A DNA stretch of 64,000 bases from Paenibacillus barcinonensis. Lineage in GTDB: Bacteria > Bacillota > Bacilli > Paenibacillales > Paenibacillaceae. Below, piece by piece: positions 9,735 to 19,509 of this stretch. How positions within the stretch are numbered: position 1 is the stretch's first letter; each line of letters begins with the position of its first letter. The translations under genes and the position numbers were made by a program. The stretch is from NCBI RefSeq assembly GCF_003217495.1, contig NZ_QJSW01000021.1, positions 1-64,000 of the forward strand, read 5' to 3'. The notes below the pieces were generated by a model. It was not told the origin of the DNA. It saw only the letters and a list, made by a program, of their open reading frames with translations, and did no database searches.

Positions 9735-11039
9735 ATGAAGATTGTATCAGCAAGAGAATTTGATCTGAAGCGGGAAGTGGATTACGGTACACCGGAGCAA
9801 AATGAAGCAGTACGGCGAATTGTCGCAGATATTCGCCGGGAAGGTGATGCGGCACTGCTGCGTTATACGGAGCAGCTGGATCGCACGACGCTAACGGCTG
9901 CGCAGTTGCGCGTGCCGCAGGAGGAGCTCCAGGCGGCGTATGCAGCCGTGGAGCCGTCTTTTGTGACGGCGATTCGTCAAGCGGCCGTCAACATCCGTGC
10001 GTTTCATGAGAAGCAGAAACGCAATTCGTGGATGGACTGGCAGCCGGATGGCAGTCTGCTCGGCCAGGTTATTCGGCCACTGAAGCGCGTCGGCGTGTAC
10101 GTCCCAGGAGGGAAAGCAGCGTATCCATCATCGGTGCTGATGAATGTTATTCCGGCACAGGTTGCAGGCGTGCCGGAGATCGTGCTTGTCACACCACCGG
10201 CGACGAACGGTGGGGAAGGCATTAACCCGTACATTCTCGTTGCTGCGGCGGAAGCGGGCGTGAACGAGATGTACCGGGTTGGCGGCGCACAAGCCATCGC
10301 CGCCCTTGCTTACGGCACGGAAAGCATTACTCCGGTCGACAAGATCTGTGGACCGGGTAACATTTACGTGGCGCTCGCGAAGCGCGAGGTATACGGGGCC
10401 GTTGATATCGACAGTATCGCTGGCCCGAGTGAGATTGTGGTGCTCGCCGATGATACGGCGAACCCGGTGTATGTCGCCGCGGACCTGTTGTCGCAGGCGG
10501 AGCATGACGAGATGGCATCGGCCATTCTCGTCACGAATTCGGCCACGCTGGCGGAAGCCGTGCAGGCCGAGGTGAAGCGGCAGCTGGATGTGCTGCCGCG
10601 GCGCAATATTGCTGCTGCCTCGGTAGAGCAGTATGGCGCAATCATTGTGGTCGATTCTATTGATGAGGGAATTGATGTCGTGAACCGGCTTGCGCCGGAA
10701 CATCTGGAGATCATGGTACAGGAGCCGATGGCTTATGCTGGCCGGATTGAGAATGCCGGAGCGATTTTCCTCGGCCCGTACAGTTCGGAGCCGGTAGGGG
10801 ATTATTTTGCCGGACCCAATCATATTATTCCGACCAATGGAACGGCCCGGTTCAGTTCACCGGTGGACGTGGATGATTTTATCAAGAAATCAAGCTTGAT
10901 CTATTATAGTAAAGAAGCGCTGCTGCAGAATGGGGCGGCGATTATCGAATTAGCTCGTCATGAGGGGCTTGAGGGGCATGCTCGTGCGATCGCTGTACGT
11001 TTAGAACAAGAAGGAAGGGCGGAATCGGACAATGGATAA
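9735..11039 (+). CDS. hisD: Histidinol dehydrogenase
   Basis: A 434-aa enzyme oxidising histidinol to histidine in two NAD-dependent steps. The segments [14 protein letters not shown] (~112), [13 protein letters not shown] (~180), [15 protein letters not shown] (~205), [15 protein letters not shown] (~255) and [10 protein letters not shown] (~320) are those of HisD, including the zinc-binding and catalytic histidines. The ATG at 9735 follows GGGGAGG by 8 nt; an earlier GTG at 9705 has no ribosome site. Much of the gene (about 9880-10600) is visibly richer in G and C than its neighbours, but the frame is intact. Its end overlaps hisB by 8 nt. Confidence 0.95.
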   Translation: MKIVSAREFDLKREVDYGTPEQNEAVRRIVADIRREGDAALLRYTEQLDRTTLTAAQLRVPQEELQAAYAAVEPSFVTAIRQAAVNIRAFHEKQKRNSWMDWQPDGSLLGQVIRPLKRVGVYVPGGKAAYPSSVLMNVIPAQVAGVPEIVLVTPPATNGGEGINPYILVAAAEAGVNEMYRVGGAQAIAALAYGTESITPVDKICGPGNIYVALAKREVYGAVDIDSIAGPSEIVVLADDTANPVYVAADLLSQAEHDEMASAILVTNSATLAEAVQAEVKRQLDVLPRRNIAAASVEQYGAIIVVDSIDEGIDVVNRLAPEHLEIMVQEPMAYAGRIENAGAIFLGPYSSEPVGDYFAGPNHIIPTNGTARFSSPVDVDDFIKKSSLIYYSKEALLQNGAAIIELARHEGLEGHARAIAVRLEQEGRAESDNG

Positions 11040-11673
11040 CCAGAACAAGGGCACAGACAATGGTGTAGAGGTTCAAAGTAAAGGGGCAGTACGTCAGGCA
11101 GAGGTAGATCGCAAAACAAATGAGACCAATATCCAGCTGTCATTCAATGTAGATGGAACAGGACAATCCAATATTGAGACGGATGTACCGTTCCTCAACC
11201 ACATGCTGGATCTATTTACGAAGCACGGTCAGTTCGACCTGAACGTACAGGCACGCGGGGATATTGATATTGATGATCATCACACCGTTGAAGATATCGG
11301 AATCTGCCTGGGACAGACGCTTTATCAGGCACTGGGTGATAAACGTGGTATTAAACGTTATGCGAGTGTGTTTGTTCCGATGGATGAAGCGCTGGCTCAA
11401 GTCATTATTGACGTGAGCAACCGTCCGCACTTTGAATATCGTGCAGAATACCCGTCTCAGCAAGTAGGCAGCTTCTCTACAGAGCTGGTTCATGAATTTC
11501 TGTGGAAGCTGGCGCTTGAAGCGCGGATTACACTTCATGTTATTGTGCACTACGGTCAGAACACACATCACATGATTGAAGCGGTTTTCAAAGCCCTGGG
11601 GCGTGCGCTGGATGAAGCCACGATGATTGATCCACGGGTAACAGGTGTGCCTTCCACGAAGGGAGTGCTGTAG
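11032..11673 (+). CDS. hisB: Imidazoleglycerol-phosphate dehydratase
   Basis: A 213-aa monofunctional HisB, converting imidazole-glycerol phosphate to imidazole-acetol phosphate. The Mn-binding histidine clusters are present: [28 protein letters not shown] and [18 protein letters not shown]. The ATG overlaps the end of hisD; AAGGAAGG is ~12 nt upstream, a longish spacing. The first ~20 residues (before [12 protein letters not shown]) exceed the usual N-terminus. No histidinol-phosphatase domain is fused; that step belongs to HisJ downstream. Confidence 0.94.
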   Translation: MDNQNKGTDNGVEVQSKGAVRQAEVDRKTNETNIQLSFNVDGTGQSNIETDVPFLNHMLDLFTKHGQFDLNVQARGDIDIDDHHTVEDIGICLGQTLYQALGDKRGIKRYASVFVPMDEALAQVIIDVSNRPHFEYRAEYPSQQVGSFSTELVHEFLWKLALEARITLHVIVHYGQNTHHMIEAVFKALGRALDEATMIDPRVTGVPSTKGVL

Positions 11674-11676
11674 ACG

Positions 11677-12303
11677 ATGGCGATTGCAATTGTCGATTAC
11701 GGTATGGGGAACCTGCACAGCGTCGGCAAAGCGGTCGAACGTCTTGGCTATGAAGCGCTGGTGACAGGTGAGCGGGAGGCTATCCTGTCTGCAGATGGTG
11801 TCATCCTGCCTGGCGTTGGTGCCTTTGGCGATGCGATGGTGCATCTGCGGGAGACGGGTCTGGATACCGTTGTAAAGGAAGCAGCGGCCAGCTCTAAACC
11901 ACTCCTTGGCATCTGTTTGGGCATGCAGCTACTGTTCAGCTCCAGTGAAGAGCACGGTCAGCATGAGGGACTGGATATTCTGCCCGGAAAAGTCGTACGT
12001 TTCGCACCAAGCGAGCTGAAGGTTCCGCATATGGGGTGGAACCGACTAGAATTTGTACAGCCTGGAAACCCGCTGTTCACAGGTCTGGATGCAGGTCATG
12101 TGTATTTCGTGCACTCGTATCATGCACTTACCGAGAACAAGGGGGATCTGCTGGCGGTCACGGATTACGGACATCCGGTTACAGCGATTGTAGGCAGAGG
12201 CTCGAATTTCGGTATGCAGTTCCATCCCGAGAAGAGCGGTGAGCTTGGCATGAAGCTGCTCGGCAACTTCCTGTCTTTGACGGGTGCGCCTGGATCGGAC
12301 TAG
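11677..12303 (+). CDS. hisH: Imidazole glycerol phosphate synthase glutaminase subunit
   Basis: A 208-aa class I glutamine amidotransferase supplying ammonia to HisF. The nucleophile motif GICLGMQLLF contains the catalytic Cys near residue 80; the His-Glu pair is in FHPEKSG near residue 188. N-terminal IVDYGMGNLHSV is typical. It starts 3 nt after hisB. Confidence 0.95.
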   Translation: MAIAIVDYGMGNLHSVGKAVERLGYEALVTGEREAILSADGVILPGVGAFGDAMVHLRETGLDTVVKEAAASSKPLLGICLGMQLLFSSSEEHGQHEGLDILPGKVVRFAPSELKVPHMGWNRLEFVQPGNPLFTGLDAGHVYFVHSYHALTENKGDLLAVTDYGHPVTAIVGRGSNFGMQFHPEKSGELGMKLLGNFLSLTGAPGSD

Positions 12304-12364
12304 CTGTTATCGTTGAATTGAAGCTATATTGAATTATAGAGAATCCACACTCAGGAGGCCTTGT

Positions 12365-13099
12365 ATGTCATCTTTTATTTTATATCCGGCAATTGATATC
12401 CGGGACGGGAAATGTGTAAGACTGGTACAGGGAGATTATAATCAGGAGACGGTATATAACGATGATCCGGTCCAGGTTGCACTGGACTGGGAGAAGCAGG
12501 GTGGTACATATGTTCATCTCGTAGACCTGGATGGTGCTAAAGCAGGACGTCCCGTTAACGATGAACTGATTGGGCGTATTGCATCCGCAGTAAATGTGCC
12601 TGTGCAGGTCGGTGGCGGTCTTCGCACAGTAGCAGATGTTGAACGTTTGCTGGGGCTAGGTGTAAGCCGATTGATTATTGGAACGGCAGCGATTGAGGAT
12701 CGTGCTTTTACAGAAGAAGTATTGGGACGTTATGGTGATAAGGTAGCTATTGGTATAGATGCACGCAACGGGTATGTTGCAACGCGTGGATGGCTGGAAA
12801 CATCCGAGGTTCAGGCTGAGGTGCTGGCGAAGGAACTGGCTGCTTATGGAGCGGAAACGTTCATCTTTACGGATATTTCCCGTGATGGCATGATGCAGGG
12901 GCCTAATGTTGAAGCGATTGTTTCTCTTGCCAAGGCGAGCGGACGCACTGTTATTGCTTCTGGCGGTGTTAGTGTGATGGATGATCTGCTTCGTTTGAGT
13001 CGTCATGCAGATGATGGTGTCGGCGGAGCAATCGTGGGCAAAGCGTTGTACACAGGCAGTATTGATCTGGCTGAAGCTGTGCGTCTGGTGAACAAGTAA
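12365..13099 (+). CDS. hisA: ProFAR isomerase
   Basis: A 244-aa (beta/alpha)8 enzyme that isomerises ProFAR to PRFAR. YPAIDIRDGKCVRLVQGDY at the N-terminus carries the catalytic Asp; VGGGLRTVADVERLL and FTDISRDGMMQGPN hold phosphate-binding and second catalytic Asp motifs. CAGGAGG 5 nt before ATG 12365 fixes the start; an upstream in-frame ATG at 12329 lacks one. The sequence is clearly paralogous to HisF next door. Confidence 0.95.
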   Translation: MSSFILYPAIDIRDGKCVRLVQGDYNQETVYNDDPVQVALDWEKQGGTYVHLVDLDGAKAGRPVNDELIGRIASAVNVPVQVGGGLRTVADVERLLGLGVSRLIIGTAAIEDRAFTEEVLGRYGDKVAIGIDARNGYVATRGWLETSEVQAEVLAKELAAYGAETFIFTDISRDGMMQGPNVEAIVSLAKASGRTVIASGGVSVMDDLLRLSRHADDGVGGAIVGKALYTGSIDLAEAVRLVNK

Positions 13100-13127
13100 G
13101 TATAATTGGTAGAGAGGAAGAGGCAGT

Positions 13128-13889
13128 ATGCTGGCAAAAAGAATCATTCCCTGTCTGGACGTGAAGGACGGCCGGGTCGTTAAAGGCGTCAACTTCGTCA
13201 ATCTCCGCGATGCGGGTGATCCGGTAGAGCTGGCGGCACTGTATGACCGCGAGGGTGCGGACGAGCTCGTATTTCTCGATATCTCTGCATCGGTAGAAGG
13301 CCGTGAAACGATGGAAGAGGTCGTACGGCAGACGGCTGGCGAGATTGCGATTCCATTTACGGTTGGTGGGGGCATCTCCAAGGTAGAGGACATGAAACGT
13401 ATTTTGCGCGCGGGTGCAGACAAAATTGCAGTAAACACTGCCGCTGTTCTGAATCCACAGATCATTGCGGATGGGGCACGCCGCTTTGGTTCGCAGTGCA
13501 TCGTGGTTGCCATTGATGCCAAGTATAACGCGGACTGGGGCGAGTGGGAGGTCTATACCCACGGCGGGCGTAAGCCATCCGGGATCAAGGCATTGGAGTG
13601 GGTCAAGCAAGCTGAAGAACTGGGAGCGGGAGAAATTCTGCTTACCAGCATGGATGCAGATGGGACAAAAGATGGTTTTGATCTGAAGCTGACCGCAGCT
13701 GTGTCGGAATCGGTGAGCATTCCTGTTATCGCATCAGGCGGTGCAGGCAAGGAATCTCATTTCTATGATGTGTTCACCGCAGGCAAGGCGGATGCGGGTC
13801 TGGCCGCAACGATTTTCCACTACAAAGAAATCGCCGTTCCGGCGTTAAAACAACAATTAAGAGAACAAGGGGTGGAAATCCGTGACTAA
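13128..13889 (+). CDS. hisF: Imidazole glycerol phosphate synthase cyclase subunit
   Basis: A 253-aa (beta/alpha)8 enzyme that with HisH converts PRFAR to IGP and [24 protein letters not shown] at the N-terminus has the catalytic Asp11-type residue; [14 protein letters not shown] carries the second Asp. AGAGAGGAAGAGG precedes the ATG. The end overlaps hisI by 8 nt. Confidence 0.96.
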   Translation: MLAKRIIPCLDVKDGRVVKGVNFVNLRDAGDPVELAALYDREGADELVFLDISASVEGRETMEEVVRQTAGEIAIPFTVGGGISKVEDMKRILRAGADKIAVNTAAVLNPQIIADGARRFGSQCIVVAIDAKYNADWGEWEVYTHGGRKPSGIKALEWVKQAEELGAGEILLTSMDADGTKDGFDLKLTAAVSESVSIPVIASGGAGKESHFYDVFTAGKADAGLAATIFHYKEIAVPALKQQLREQGVEIRD

Positions 13890-14586
13890 AATAAGTAATG
13901 AGATCAAGGAACAGCTCTCTCTGGAGCAGGTCGTGGAGCATATCCGCTGGGATGAAGGGCTGGTTCCCGCTATTGTACAGGATGTAGACACCCGTGAGGT
14001 GCTCATGATGGCATATATGAATCGTGAATCCTTGAAGCTGTCGCTGGAATCCGGGGAAACCTGGTTCTGGTCACGCTCACGTCAGGAGCTATGGAATAAA
14101 GGGGCAACCTCTGGAAATGTGCAAGAGATTGTTTCGTTAAAATATGACTGTGATGGTGACACCTTGCTGGTTGAAGTGAAGCCGAAGGGGCCAGCCTGTC
14201 ATACAGGCGCGGTGACTTGTTTCCATAATGAAATTATCGGGTTGCCAGCAACGAACTCCATCCAATCCTCTTCATCTAACGCTGAGAGCCGTTTTGAGGT
14301 CCTGGCTGAACTGGAATCCATCATTGCCGAGCGTGAGCGCGAGCGTCCGGAAGGTGCGTATACCACGTATCTGTTTGATAAAGGTGTCGATAAAATTCTG
14401 AAAAAGATCGGCGAGGAAGCTTCCGAAACCATTATTGCTGCGAAAAATAAAGACAATGATGAGCTTCGTCTCGAAGTGAGCGACCTGATGTACCATCTGC
14501 TGGTGTTGTTGCAGGAGCGCAAGCTGCCGCTGGATGACATCATGTCCGAGCTGAGCCGCCGTCACGAACGGCCGCGCCGCGACTAG
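13882..14586 (+). CDS. hisI: Bifunctional phosphoribosyl-AMP cyclohydrolase / phosphoribosyl-ATP pyrophosphatase
   Basis: A 234-aa fusion (HisIE). The N-terminal cyclohydrolase domain (about 15-120) has [16 protein letters not shown], metal ligands in DCDGD and HTGAVTCF. The C-terminal PRA-PH domain (about 140-230) has [12 protein letters not shown] and [17 protein letters not shown]. It performs steps two and three of histidine synthesis. The start is GTG at 13882, with AGGGGTGGA about 7 nt upstream, inside the hisF end. Confidence 0.94.
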   Translation: MTKISNEIKEQLSLEQVVEHIRWDEGLVPAIVQDVDTREVLMMAYMNRESLKLSLESGETWFWSRSRQELWNKGATSGNVQEIVSLKYDCDGDTLLVEVKPKGPACHTGAVTCFHNEIIGLPATNSIQSSSSNAESRFEVLAELESIIAERERERPEGAYTTYLFDKGVDKILKKIGEEASETIIAAKNKDNDELRLEVSDLMYHLLVLLQERKLPLDDIMSELSRRHERPRRD

Positions 14587-14600
14587 GAGGCGAGCGCTCA

Positions 14601-15440
14601 ATGCGTATAGACTACCATACCCACCACGAACGCTGCGGACATGCGATTGGCAAACTGGAAGAATACGTACAGCGGGGAATTGAAATCGGGCTCTCTCAAA
14701 TTGGTTTGTCCGATCATATGCCGCTCTTGCATGTAGACCCGGCGCATTATTATCCCGAAATGGCGATGCCTATGGAAGAGCTCCCGCAATATGTGGAGGA
14801 GTGTTTTTCCCTGAAGGAGAAGTACCGCGGGCAGATTGATGTTCGTGTTGGTCTTGAAGGTGATTACATCGAGGGCTGGGAGACACAGATTCGCTCCATT
14901 ATTGAACGTTATCCATGGGATTATGTGATAGGCTCTGTGCATTTCCTGGGAGAATGGGATATTACGGATTTCCGGCAGACCCACCATTGGGAAGGCAAGG
15001 ATGTGCTTGAGGTCTACCGTCAATATTATGATGCTGTAGGCAAAGCAGCTGCTACTGGCATGTATGATATTATGGGGCACTCCGATGTGATTAAACGATT
15101 TGGATATGTGCCTTCGTCTGAACAGACGGAGGAACGTATTGCACTGGAGAATGCGGCACTGCAAGCTATTGCCAAAAGCGGCTGCGCTATGGAGCTGAAT
15201 GCCTCCGGTTTATCCAAGCCATGTGCGGAGATGTTTCCAAGCCGGAGAATGCTCACTGAAGCGATTCGCTTAGGCATTCCACTTACAATGGGCTCAGATG
15301 CACATGATCCGATGAAGCTTGGAGATCATTTGCCTGAGGCGGAGAGCCTTTTACATGAACTCGGCTGTAAACAAGTGGCTGTGTTTGAAGGCCGTCAGCG
15401 TTCGTTCATTCCTTTAAATGTGGACAGCAGTGGAGTATAA
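14601..15440 (+). CDS. hisJ: Histidinol-phosphatase, PHP family
   Basis: A 279-aa PHP-domain phosphatase hydrolysing histidinol phosphate. It has the N-terminal metal motif DYHTHHERCGHA, LSDHMPL near residue 38, GSVHFLG near 111, MGHSDVIK near 155 and the terminal MGSDAHDP near 232. It starts 14 nt after hisI, with AGGAGG just upstream. Its presence completes the pathway, as HisB here has no phosphatase domain. Confidence 0.93.
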   Translation: MRIDYHTHHERCGHAIGKLEEYVQRGIEIGLSQIGLSDHMPLLHVDPAHYYPEMAMPMEELPQYVEECFSLKEKYRGQIDVRVGLEGDYIEGWETQIRSIIERYPWDYVIGSVHFLGEWDITDFRQTHHWEGKDVLEVYRQYYDAVGKAAATGMYDIMGHSDVIKRFGYVPSSEQTEERIALENAALQAIAKSGCAMELNASGLSKPCAEMFPSRRMLTEAIRLGIPLTMGSDAHDPMKLGDHLPEAESLLHELGCKQVAVFEGRQRSFIPLNVDSSGV

Positions 15441-15530
15441 TAAGGTCAAAATAAACCTTTTATACGGGCTGGAGGTTCCAGCTTAACTATATAAGGAATT
15501 ATGATCGGGGATAACCCGCGGGAGGGCATT

Positions 15531-16478
15531 ATGCAGCATTCGTTACGTATTTTTTCCGGTTCATCTAACCCTAAGCTTGCAGAGCAGGTATGTGACAAGC
15601 TGGGCGTACAACTGGGCAATATTAAGCTGTCCCGGTTCAAGAGCGGAGAAATATACGTTCATTACGAAGAAACGATCCGCAATTGTGATGTGTTTCTGAT
15701 ACAGTCTTTGTCTCATCCCATTAATGAGTTGTTTGTCGAACTGCTCGTTATGATTGATGCGGCAAAACGAGCTTCGGCACGTACGGTGAACATTATCGTT
15801 CCGTATTACGGTTATGCTCGTCAAGAGCGGAAGTCGGCTCCACGTGAGCCTATCTCAGCCAAGATGGTTGCAGATGTATTAACGACAGCGGGAGCAAGCC
15901 GGGTGGTTACGATTGACCTGCATGCGGCCGCTATTCAGGGCTTCTTTAACATTCCAGTCGATCATATGACCTCACTGGACTTGATTAGTGAATACCTGCT
16001 TAGCAAAGAGATTAAAAATCCGGTTGTGGTTTCTCCTGATGCTGGACGTGCATCTATGGCGGAGAAGCTGGCGAATCGTCTCGATTCCCCTTTTGCAATT
16101 ATGATCAAGAAACGTCCAAGTCACAACGAATCCATCATTACGCATGTGATTGGTGACGTTGAAGGACGAACGCCGATTATTATTGAGGATCTGATTGATA
16201 CAGGTACAACGATTGTGAATGTTGTCGAAGGTCTGAAGGAACGTGGAGCAGAGAACGCATATGTTTGCGCAACTCACGGCTTGTTCTCCGATGGGGCAGT
16301 CAGCAAACTGAATCATCCTTCTATCACAGAAGTGGTGGTAACTGATTCGATAGCTCTGCCAGAAGATCACCCGGATTGCTTCAAAGTATTACCTGTAGCT
16401 CCAATGCTGTCACGTGCAATTCGAATCATTGTGGATGGCGGATCTATGGCTACGTTATTTAAGGATTCAGGCATCTAG
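15531..16478 (+). CDS. prs: Ribose-phosphate pyrophosphokinase (PRPP synthetase), his-operon copy
   Basis: A 315-aa class I PRPP synthetase. It has the flexible-loop motif YYGYARQERKSAPREPISAK split around residue 95, the His of DLHAAAIQGFF near 130 and the PRPP-binding loop as IIEDLIDTGTTIV near 217. PRPP is the substrate of HisG. Position and orientation suggest it is the last gene of the his operon. The sequence looks divergent from the canonical Bacillus Prs (for example DLIDTGTT in place of DIIDTAGT), so a second genomic prs is likely (inference). ATG 15531 has GGGAGGG 5 nt upstream; an ATG at 15501 would add ten residues. Confidence 0.88.
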   Translation: MQHSLRIFSGSSNPKLAEQVCDKLGVQLGNIKLSRFKSGEIYVHYEETIRNCDVFLIQSLSHPINELFVELLVMIDAAKRASARTVNIIVPYYGYARQERKSAPREPISAKMVADVLTTAGASRVVTIDLHAAAIQGFFNIPVDHMTSLDLISEYLLSKEIKNPVVVSPDAGRASMAEKLANRLDSPFAIMIKKRPSHNESIITHVIGDVEGRTPIIIEDLIDTGTTIVNVVEGLKERGAENAYVCATHGLFSDGAVSKLNHPSITEVVVTDSIALPEDHPDCFKVLPVAPMLSRAIRIIVDGGSMATLFKDSGI

Positions 16479-16525
16479 AATTCTTATTATATCTGGGTGA
16501 TTCATAACCCAGTCCAGTTTTTGTT

Positions 16526-16567
16526 CCGTGTCTGAGCGCTTTCAGCTCAGCACGGTATTTTTGTTTT
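16526..16567 (+). terminator. Intrinsic terminator after prs
   Basis: Stem CCGTG-t-CTGAGC / GCTCAG-CACGG around loop GCTTTCA, followed by TATTTTTGTTTT. It closes the his operon. Confidence 0.88.
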
Positions 16568-16610
16568 GGCCCCAGGAATCCAATTCTGTGCCATGTTGTT
16601 TGATAGCTTG

Positions 16611-16619
16611 TGATATAAT
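16611..16619 (+). promoter_or_regulatory. Extended -10 promoter element before the AraC-type gene
   Basis: TGaTATAAT, a full extended -10 motif; no good -35 is seen at 17 nt. It lies after the prs terminator and about 125 nt before the proposed start of the regulator. Confidence 0.45.
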
Positions 16620-16743
16620 AACATAAAAACAAGAAATGATAGCGTTTTTATATAGATGTATCTGCAATGGGTTTGATATGGATAATAAACAGTAGAACCA
16701 CGGCTAATGGACGTTGGCATCGTGGAGTGAGGAGTGGGGTCTA

Positions 16744-19008
16744 TTGTCGCGAACTTGGTATTATCGGCTGCTCTTTTCGTATTTCCCTATATTTTTCTTT
16801 ACGATGACCATACTCATTTTTATTGCCTTTGTGTTCATCAATGATATATCGAGAGAGGAAACCCGGAAGGCTGACCGGATATCCTCCAGTTATCTGGCTA
16901 CTACGCTGGATCATACGATTCGGGACATTGAACTGGCTGTAACAGAAAAAGTGCAATATGAGCCAGCATACAGGCTTTATTTTAACGGTGGTAATCCGAA
17001 TAATTCGGATACGGTATATACGATTGCACAAAACTTACGCGAGATGATGAACTCTTCATCGTGGATTCAGTCCATATATCTCTATGATAAGCAGCACCAG
17101 CGCGTGATAACGGTGAGTGGTTCACGGGAAGTGGACAGCTTCGGAGACAAAGAATGGATAAGTCGGATTCTAAACGGTACGATCGGTCAAGGCTGGCAGC
17201 CTGTTCGGGAGATTGAATGGGACGATGTGCAGAGGACGCCTGTACAAGTGTTGACCGTCAATAAAGAAATGCCACTGCCTTTTGGCTCGGAGGGCGCATT
17301 AGTTATCAATATCAAGATGAGCAGCATCAAACAGAGCGTAGATAGCATGGTTAATGGAAAACTCTCTTTCCTGACGATAACCGATCAGGGGGGCAGGGTC
17401 ATCTATAATGCGCATTCCGATGAAGAGAGTGCACTTGAAGGTACCCAATTAAATAAGCTGCCTTTACAACGATTTGGATGGACACTTACTAGCGGCATCA
17501 AAGCGGGTAATTTGTTTGGCTGGGTGTCGGTTGTTTCTTATGTTTGGGTATTCATTGCCGTCTTGACGGTGATTTGTGCAATCATCTATATCGTGTATGT
17601 GACCCGGCGGAACTATAAGCCGATTCAGATCATCATGAATCGAATAGAATCTCATCAGATTCGGGCGTTTGAACAATCTGGAGCTCGTATGGACGAGATG
17701 AAGATGATTGATGGTGTGCTTGAAAATCTGATCAATCACATGATGGATTATGATAAAAAGAGCCGCGAAAATGTACTTATGCAACGGAGTAAGTTGTTTA
17801 GTGCTTTGTTGCAAGGTGAGCATGTGGAAAATGCGGCTGGGCAGCTATACGAGGTGTCCCCGTTTGATGGGGCTCATGAAGCCTCTCGCTTTATCGTCGT
17901 TGTAGGGGATATCAACCGCTACGAGAAGGGGTTTCAGGAGAAATTCACCAGAGGAGAGCAGAACACACTGAAATTCGCTCTCATGAATGTGCTACAGGAG
18001 CTGTCTAAGGATACAGAAGTGCAATGCTGGACAGAATGGATCAGCGCTGATCGGATTGCTATTTTATTCTTTTCGAAGGAAGACGACCAGCAGGGACAGG
18101 ATCTATCCAAGCAGATTCGGATTGTTGCTGAGGAATGCAGATCCTGGGTAGAGCAGAATCTTCGAATCTCTCTCAGCTTTGGCATCGGAACAGTCGCTCA
18201 TGGGATTGAGGCGATCCATCAGTCGTTTACAGCTGCAGAAGCGGTGATGCAACGTAAGTTGCTTATGAATGGTGATGTGGGTGAAGCAGAAACAAATGAA
18301 ATGCAGCATCCATTGCTGGAAACCTATACGTATTTGCAGATGATTGCAGACTTCGTGAAACGGTTTAGAATGTCGAGCGGGCAGTGGAGAGAGCAACTCG
18401 AAGACATTTTCAATGAATTTGAGCGCAATAAACTGCCGGATGATGAGATTCGTTCTTTGATTCAGGCCATGCTTCAGATGCTCAGTCGGGAAGTCTCCAT
18501 GATGTCAGAGGGCTTACAGAATGAACTGTCTGAAGAAAACATCAATAATTGGCTTAATGCGATGAGAGAGGCAGAGTCGTTAGATGACGTTAAGACACTG
18601 CTGTTTGATAGTCTTACCGATCTCTTCCGGACATATGTTGCTGTTACCGAAACGAAGAGTTACAAAGCTATGGTTAATGAAATGAAAAAATATATTGAGG
18701 AGCAATTCACCAATCCGGATCTATCGCTTAAACATTTAAGTGACCGGTTCCAGATATCGGGCAAACATGCCAGCTATTTGTTTAAAACCGAGTTCAATAT
18801 GAAGTTTGTTGATTTTGTAACTGAATTGAGAATGAAGGAAACGGAGAAATTGCTGCTCAATACAGACCACTCATTACAGGATATCGCTTTGAAGGTTGGT
18901 TATGCGAACGGCATTACACTTGGACGTGTATTCAAAAGAGTCACAGGCATCACCCCTGGGGATTATCGTCGGATGAAGAGGGAGCAAAAAGATTCGGAAG
19001 AGGCATGA
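16744..19008 (+). CDS. Membrane-anchored AraC-family transcriptional regulator
   Basis: A 754-aa one-component regulator. A transmembrane segment at about residues 9-33 and another at about 262-287 bracket an extracellular sensor domain. A cytoplasmic linker resembling the GGDEF-like region of such regulators follows. The last ~100 residues (LKHLSDRFQISGKHASYLFK ... DIALKVGYANGITLGRVFKR) form an AraC-type double HTH. Such proteins control adjacent sugar ABC operons in Paenibacillus, here the genes 19510-25918. TTG at 16744 is chosen because GAGGAG lies 9 nt upstream; another TTG at 16714 has none. Ligand unknown. Confidence 0.85.
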   Translation: MSRTWYYRLLFSYFPIFFFTMTILIFIAFVFINDISREETRKADRISSSYLATTLDHTIRDIELAVTEKVQYEPAYRLYFNGGNPNNSDTVYTIAQNLREMMNSSSWIQSIYLYDKQHQRVITVSGSREVDSFGDKEWISRILNGTIGQGWQPVREIEWDDVQRTPVQVLTVNKEMPLPFGSEGALVINIKMSSIKQSVDSMVNGKLSFLTITDQGGRVIYNAHSDEESALEGTQLNKLPLQRFGWTLTSGIKAGNLFGWVSVVSYVWVFIAVLTVICAIIYIVYVTRRNYKPIQIIMNRIESHQIRAFEQSGARMDEMKMIDGVLENLINHMMDYDKKSRENVLMQRSKLFSALLQGEHVENAAGQLYEVSPFDGAHEASRFIVVVGDINRYEKGFQEKFTRGEQNTLKFALMNVLQELSKDTEVQCWTEWISADRIAILFFSKEDDQQGQDLSKQIRIVAEECRSWVEQNLRISLSFGIGTVAHGIEAIHQSFTAAEAVMQRKLLMNGDVGEAETNEMQHPLLETYTYLQMIADFVKRFRMSSGQWREQLEDIFNEFERNKLPDDEIRSLIQAMLQMLSREVSMMSEGLQNELSEENINNWLNAMREAESLDDVKTLLFDSLTDLFRTYVAVTETKSYKAMVNEMKKYIEEQFTNPDLSLKHLSDRFQISGKHASYLFKTEFNMKFVDFVTELRMKETEKLLLNTDHSLQDIALKVGYANGITLGRVFKRVTGITPGDYRRMKREQKDSEEA

Positions 19009-19088
19009 TTTTGGGCGTACAATATCATAATTGAATATCGGACTGTGTTACATTTCATTACATCATGGATGGAGTGTTTCACAAATTA

Positions 19089-19163
19089 AGGGTGAATCCT
19101 AACCGGTGAATCTTCTAAAATGAGGGAGGTGTCATGGTTTGGGATTCACCCTGTTTTGTTTTT
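19089..19163 (+). terminator. Terminator after the AraC-type regulator
   Basis: AGGGTGAATCC at 19089-19099 pairs perfectly with GGATTCACCCT at 19142-19152 across a 42-nt loop, followed by GTTTTGTTTTTT. The long loop lowers certainty. Confidence 0.7.
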
Positions 19164-19177
19164 TAAATACCCTAAAA

Positions 19178-19191
19178 TGAAAGCGCTTGAA
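19178..19191 (+). promoter_or_regulatory. CcpA-type cre site
   Basis: TGAAAGCGCTTGAA, which fits the cre consensus TGWAANCGNTNWCA except near its end and is close to the palindrome TGAAAGCGCTTTCA. It overlaps the -35 of the promoter at 19187-19216, a repressing position. HprK and a Ser46 Crh/HPr are encoded in the window. Confidence 0.55.
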
Positions 19192-19216
19192 AAATAGTGA
19201 AATAAACATGTATATT
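19187..19216 (+). promoter_or_regulatory. Predicted promoter of the sugar-uptake operon
   Basis: TTGAAA at 19187-19192 and TATATT at 19211-19216 with an 18-nt spacer, overlapped by the cre-like site. Confidence 0.5.
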
Positions 19217-19323
19217 TCATGGAAATGTCAGGATATATATCATGTATGTCCTTGTTTGCATGATGCGAATTTAGTCAGTGTGTGAAAATGGTTTGTCATC
19301 ACATCATAATAAATGGAGGGAGT

Positions 19324-19365
19324 ATGCCGAAAAAGCCTGCTGCTATGCGGTTTTATGAATTTTAG
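19324..19365 (+). CDS. Possible 13-residue leader peptide
   Basis: GGAGGG five to six nt before an ATG opens a 13-codon frame, MPKKPAAMRFYEF, ending in TAG, about 145 nt before the binding-protein start. The strong ribosome site is the only support. The TAG lies in a CTGCTA/TAGCAG pairing, so translation could affect leader folding (inference). Confidence 0.3.
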   Translation: MPKKPAAMRFYEF

Positions 19366-19509
19366 CAGTCTGCGAAAATAAGCTATCATGCAAACCATAA
19401 CTCGTTTGCGGCTTTACCCGAATTTAGTTTGTTGTCAGGTAGCACAATAGTATGGAATACTCAGGGCAAGCTTTAAAACATTCACGTAAAGCCAAAGGGG
19501 ATGAACAGA

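Larger units (their letters stand above)
19009..19509. other. Regulatory interval before the sugar-uptake operon
   Basis: Contains a terminator hairpin, a cre-like site overlapping a predicted promoter, a possible 13-codon leader ORF (19324-19365), and a GCAAAC/GTTTGC hairpin at 19390-19409. The transcript leader would be about 290 nt. No longer gene is seen. Confidence 0.6.

Noticed and set aside
12656-13522. 288-codon antisense frame across hisA and hisF
   Set aside because: Shadow of two well-identified genes; low-complexity composition and no homology by eye.
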